A DNA stretch of 64,000 nucleotides from Spinellus fusiger. Taxonomy: Eukaryota > Mucoromycota > Mucoromycetes > Mucorales > Phycomycetaceae. A program made the position numbers and the translations under genes. Below, one piece after another: positions 61,986 through 64,000 of the stretch. Numbering within the stretch: the first letter of the stretch is position 1; the number at the start of each line of letters is the position of its first letter. The stretch lies in the NCBI GenBank assembly GCA_025094145.1, contig JALLLS010000044.1:62001-126000 (forward strand), given 5' to 3'. The notes under the pieces were generated by a model. That model made no database searches, was not told where the DNA came from, and saw nothing but the letters and a program-made list of their open reading frames with translations.

Positions 61986-63739
61986 ATACACTGGACTCAT
62001 TAGAATCCTTTGTACTTTCAGATTCAGTGTGATATATCAAAAAGCAAACAAACAAATACGGGGTTTATCTAGTGTGGATTTTTAGTCTGTTCTTATATAT
62101 ATCTTCCATTTCAATGTGTCTTTAAATCATCTTGCTTTATTTCTCTTGTTAAACACATCACTTGGCTCTATCTTAACACGCTAAACCTATCAGAACACTA
62201 AGATAGGTAGTATAAGAGACAGAACAGTGTAATTGCAAATGACATTTAGTAGTGGATAACAAGGGTCCATTCATCAGTCAATAGGAACCACCTATATCTA
62301 GTGTTTCTCTACATAAACTCAACGAACTGTATTCTATATTAATATTGGGTTATTATGAATGAATTACTCTATCATTTAAAGGAACAAGAACATCCATACA
62401 GTGATAATCATAAATAGTCAGTGCACATCCTAGCACTTTTAATTTCCCAATAATATTTTGTCCAAGGCATAGCATTTTTTGTTTTGTTTATATTTAAATT
62501 TGTTTAGGTATTAGGCATTACGTGTTACTTTTGTTACTTAATGTCTACTTTACCTACCGAACAGGCAATCACCACTGAACAAATAACCACTATTGAGAAG
62601 ATAGAAACTACTGAGAAAGAAGTCAACACAGAGAAAACAAACACTACTCAACAAATAGACACAACCGAGAAAACAACTGCCAATGAGCAAACGCTTAACA
62701 ATGAGCAAACGCTTAACAATGAGCAAACGCTTAACAATGAGCAAACGCTTAACAATGAGCAAACGCTTAACAATGAGCAAACGCTTAACAATGAACAAAC
62801 ACCTAGCAATGAACAAACACTTACTGCTGGAGAAATAGACGCTCATGACATAGCAGATACAACCGAGAAAACAACTGCCAATGAACAAACACTTAGCAAT
62901 GAGCAAATGCTTACTGCTGGAGAAATAGACACTACTCAACAAATAGACACAACCGAGAAAACAGTTGCTAATGAGCAAACAGCTGTCACTGAAAAAACAG
63001 ACACAGATCATCAAAATCTTATTACGGGAATTACCCGTAAACCCCGTAGCAGAAGAATTATTGATAAAGATATACGCAACAGTGTTGTGTATGACTACAG
63101 TGTCAATGGTCTCACCCAAGAAGAGATTGCTGTGAAAGTTGACTTTAGTAGATCCGCCATTCAAATAATCTTGAGGGAACATGCTCTTGCTAATGGAATT
63201 ACCCGTAAACCCCGTAGCAAAGGAAAAATCATTAATGAAGATATATGTAACAGTGTTATGTACGAATACAGTGTCAATGGTCTCACCCAAAAAGAGATTG
63301 CTGTGAAAGTTGACATTAGTGAATCCACTATTCAAAGAATCTTGAGGGAACATGCTCTTGCTAATGGAAGTGCCCGTGAGCTCCGTAGCAAAGGAAAAAT
63401 CATTGATGAAGATATACGTAACAGTGTTGTGTATGACTACAGTGTCAATGGTCTTCTCCAAAAAGAGATTGCTGTCAAGATTGGCATTAGTAATGCATCT
63501 GTTTCTGTGGTCTTGAAGAAATTTAAGGAAAGTGGGATTACTGAGCCTGTGATAAATATAAAAGACCAGAATAACCAAGAAATCCGAATTGGAGCTGACC
63601 CACACGTTGAATTGCAATCTATTACAGACAGTGGAAGAATTAAGCACGAAGAGAATCAATTGATTTTGAAAGATGAATAAGCTCACTCTTCTTCCTATAA
63701 CTAATTGTTTCCAAGCTTAACTAATAGTACTTTATCTGA
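61986..63739 (+). repeat. Arm 2 of the inverted duplication (partner 38041-39950)
   Basis: Near-identical, inverted copy of arm 1. Homology begins at 61986 (atacactggactcattag) and ends at 63739 (ctaatagtactttatctga); the flanking bases are unrelated to those of arm 1. Spot differences include tagtagtgg versus tagtattgg near 62250 and ccaaggcat versus ccaaagcat near 62463. Confidence 0.93.
62541..63680 (+). CDS. Tandem helix-turn-helix array protein (3 modules), function unknown
   Basis: Uninterrupted 379-residue frame with the same start and tail as the arm-1 gene. It has six NEQTLN hexapeptides plus NEQTPS (arm 1 has five plus NEQTPS) and three HTH modules rather than four. Its second module ends REHALANGSARELRSKGK, and its last corresponds to arm 1's fourth (SNASVSVVLKKFKESGITEP). 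The arm-1 third module (SGYTVYRILR) is therefore the one missing, as expected from unequal exchange between 171-bp units. A single codon is also lost near the tail (IKDQ against IKEDQ). As with its paralogs there is no enzyme domain and no intron; DNA binding is inferred. Confidence 0.75.
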   Translation: MSTLPTEQAITTEQITTIEKIETTEKEVNTEKTNTTQQIDTTEKTTANEQTLNNEQTLNNEQTLNNEQTLNNEQTLNNEQTLNNEQTPSNEQTLTAGEIDAHDIADTTEKTTANEQTLSNEQMLTAGEIDTTQQIDTTEKTVANEQTAVTEKTDTDHQNLITGITRKPRSRRIIDKDIRNSVVYDYSVNGLTQEEIAVKVDFSRSAIQIILREHALANGITRKPRSKGKIINEDICNSVMYEYSVNGLTQKEIAVKVDISESTIQRILREHALANGSARELRSKGKIIDEDIRNSVVYDYSVNGLLQKEIAVKIGISNASVSVVLKKFKESGITEPVINIKDQNNQEIRIGADPHVELQSITDSGRIKHEENQLILKDE

Positions 63740-64000
63740 TATAAAGCCAAGTTAATAAATGAAGAGACTTATAGCCTTTACACATTCAAATTAAAAGCAC
63801 CTCTTTTGCTTAGTAGATATTTACACATTACTTATACTTATTATTATCTTATTTTCTCTGATATTCTCTTTCATTGGAACCACTAACGCATTCACTGTGT
63901 TCCTTTTTTAATAAGAATAAGAAAACTAAATACCAGACTAGTCTCTTTATTATACGCTAATACACTACCAAAAAGAGTCAATTGATAACATTGCCTGCCT
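63740..64000. other. Unique flank right of the duplication
   Basis: AT-rich DNA unrelated to the arm-1 flank; no gene seen before the window ends. Confidence 0.55.

Overview
The window looks like nuclear DNA of an early-diverging filamentous fungus, most likely Mucoromycota/Mucorales. The evidence is: very AT-rich intergenic DNA, genes cut by many short (about 30-110 nt) GT-AG introns, fungal-specific families (MDM10, a Zn2Cys6 regulator, a Ytp1-like membrane protein, a Fus3/Kss1-type MAP kinase), and decayed Fanzor/TnpB-like and Tc1/mariner transposon copies. The species cannot be named from sequence alone. Exon maps were built by hand from splice sites, reading phase and family conservation; exon sums keep frame except where stated.

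Layout. 1-4 kb: a 596-residue protein made almost wholly of ten helix-turn-helix (HTH) modules, then a transposon scrap. 6.3-8.1 kb: MAP kinase (+), convergent with a Ytp1-like multi-pass membrane protein (-, 8.6-11.0 kb). 11-14.4 kb: repeats. 14.4-15.6 kb: two-finger C2H2 regulator (-). 19.7-21.4 kb: Rieske iron-sulfur protein and a small PLDc_N-type membrane protein (both +). 22.4-24.3 kb: coiled-coil/ankyrin protein (-). 24.3-34.3 kb: gene-poor, with two Fanzor-like relics on opposite strands. 34.3-37.7 kb: Zn2Cys6 transcription factor (+) with a frame break at an A7 run. 38.0-39.95 kb: arm 1 of an inverted duplication carrying a four-module HTH-array gene (-). 40.5-43.8 kb: LSG1 GTPase and complex I subunit NDUFS5 (both -). 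44.4-45.5 kb: Tc1/mariner relic next to a Fanzor-like relic. 45.5-50.5 kb: gene desert. 50.5-61.0 kb: dense housekeeping block of a coiled-coil protein, VPS54, MDM10 (+) and CCT1 (-). 62.0-63.7 kb: arm 2 of the inverted duplication, with a three-module HTH-array gene (+).

The identified genes are mostly independent housekeeping functions: MAPK signalling, respiratory complexes III and I, mitochondrial outer-membrane assembly and ER tethering, endosome-to-Golgi tethering, cytosolic chaperonin, and 60S ribosome export. They do not form a pathway. The part that stands out is the family of three tandem-HTH proteins. Each is an array of 57-residue (171 bp) modules with a shared start and a shared C-terminal module, and the arrays hold 10, 4 and 3 modules. 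Two of them sit on near-identical inverted arms 22 kb apart and differ mainly by one whole module. The scaffold is conserved while the predicted recognition helix varies between modules, as expected for a modular DNA-binding protein. No catalytic domain is present.
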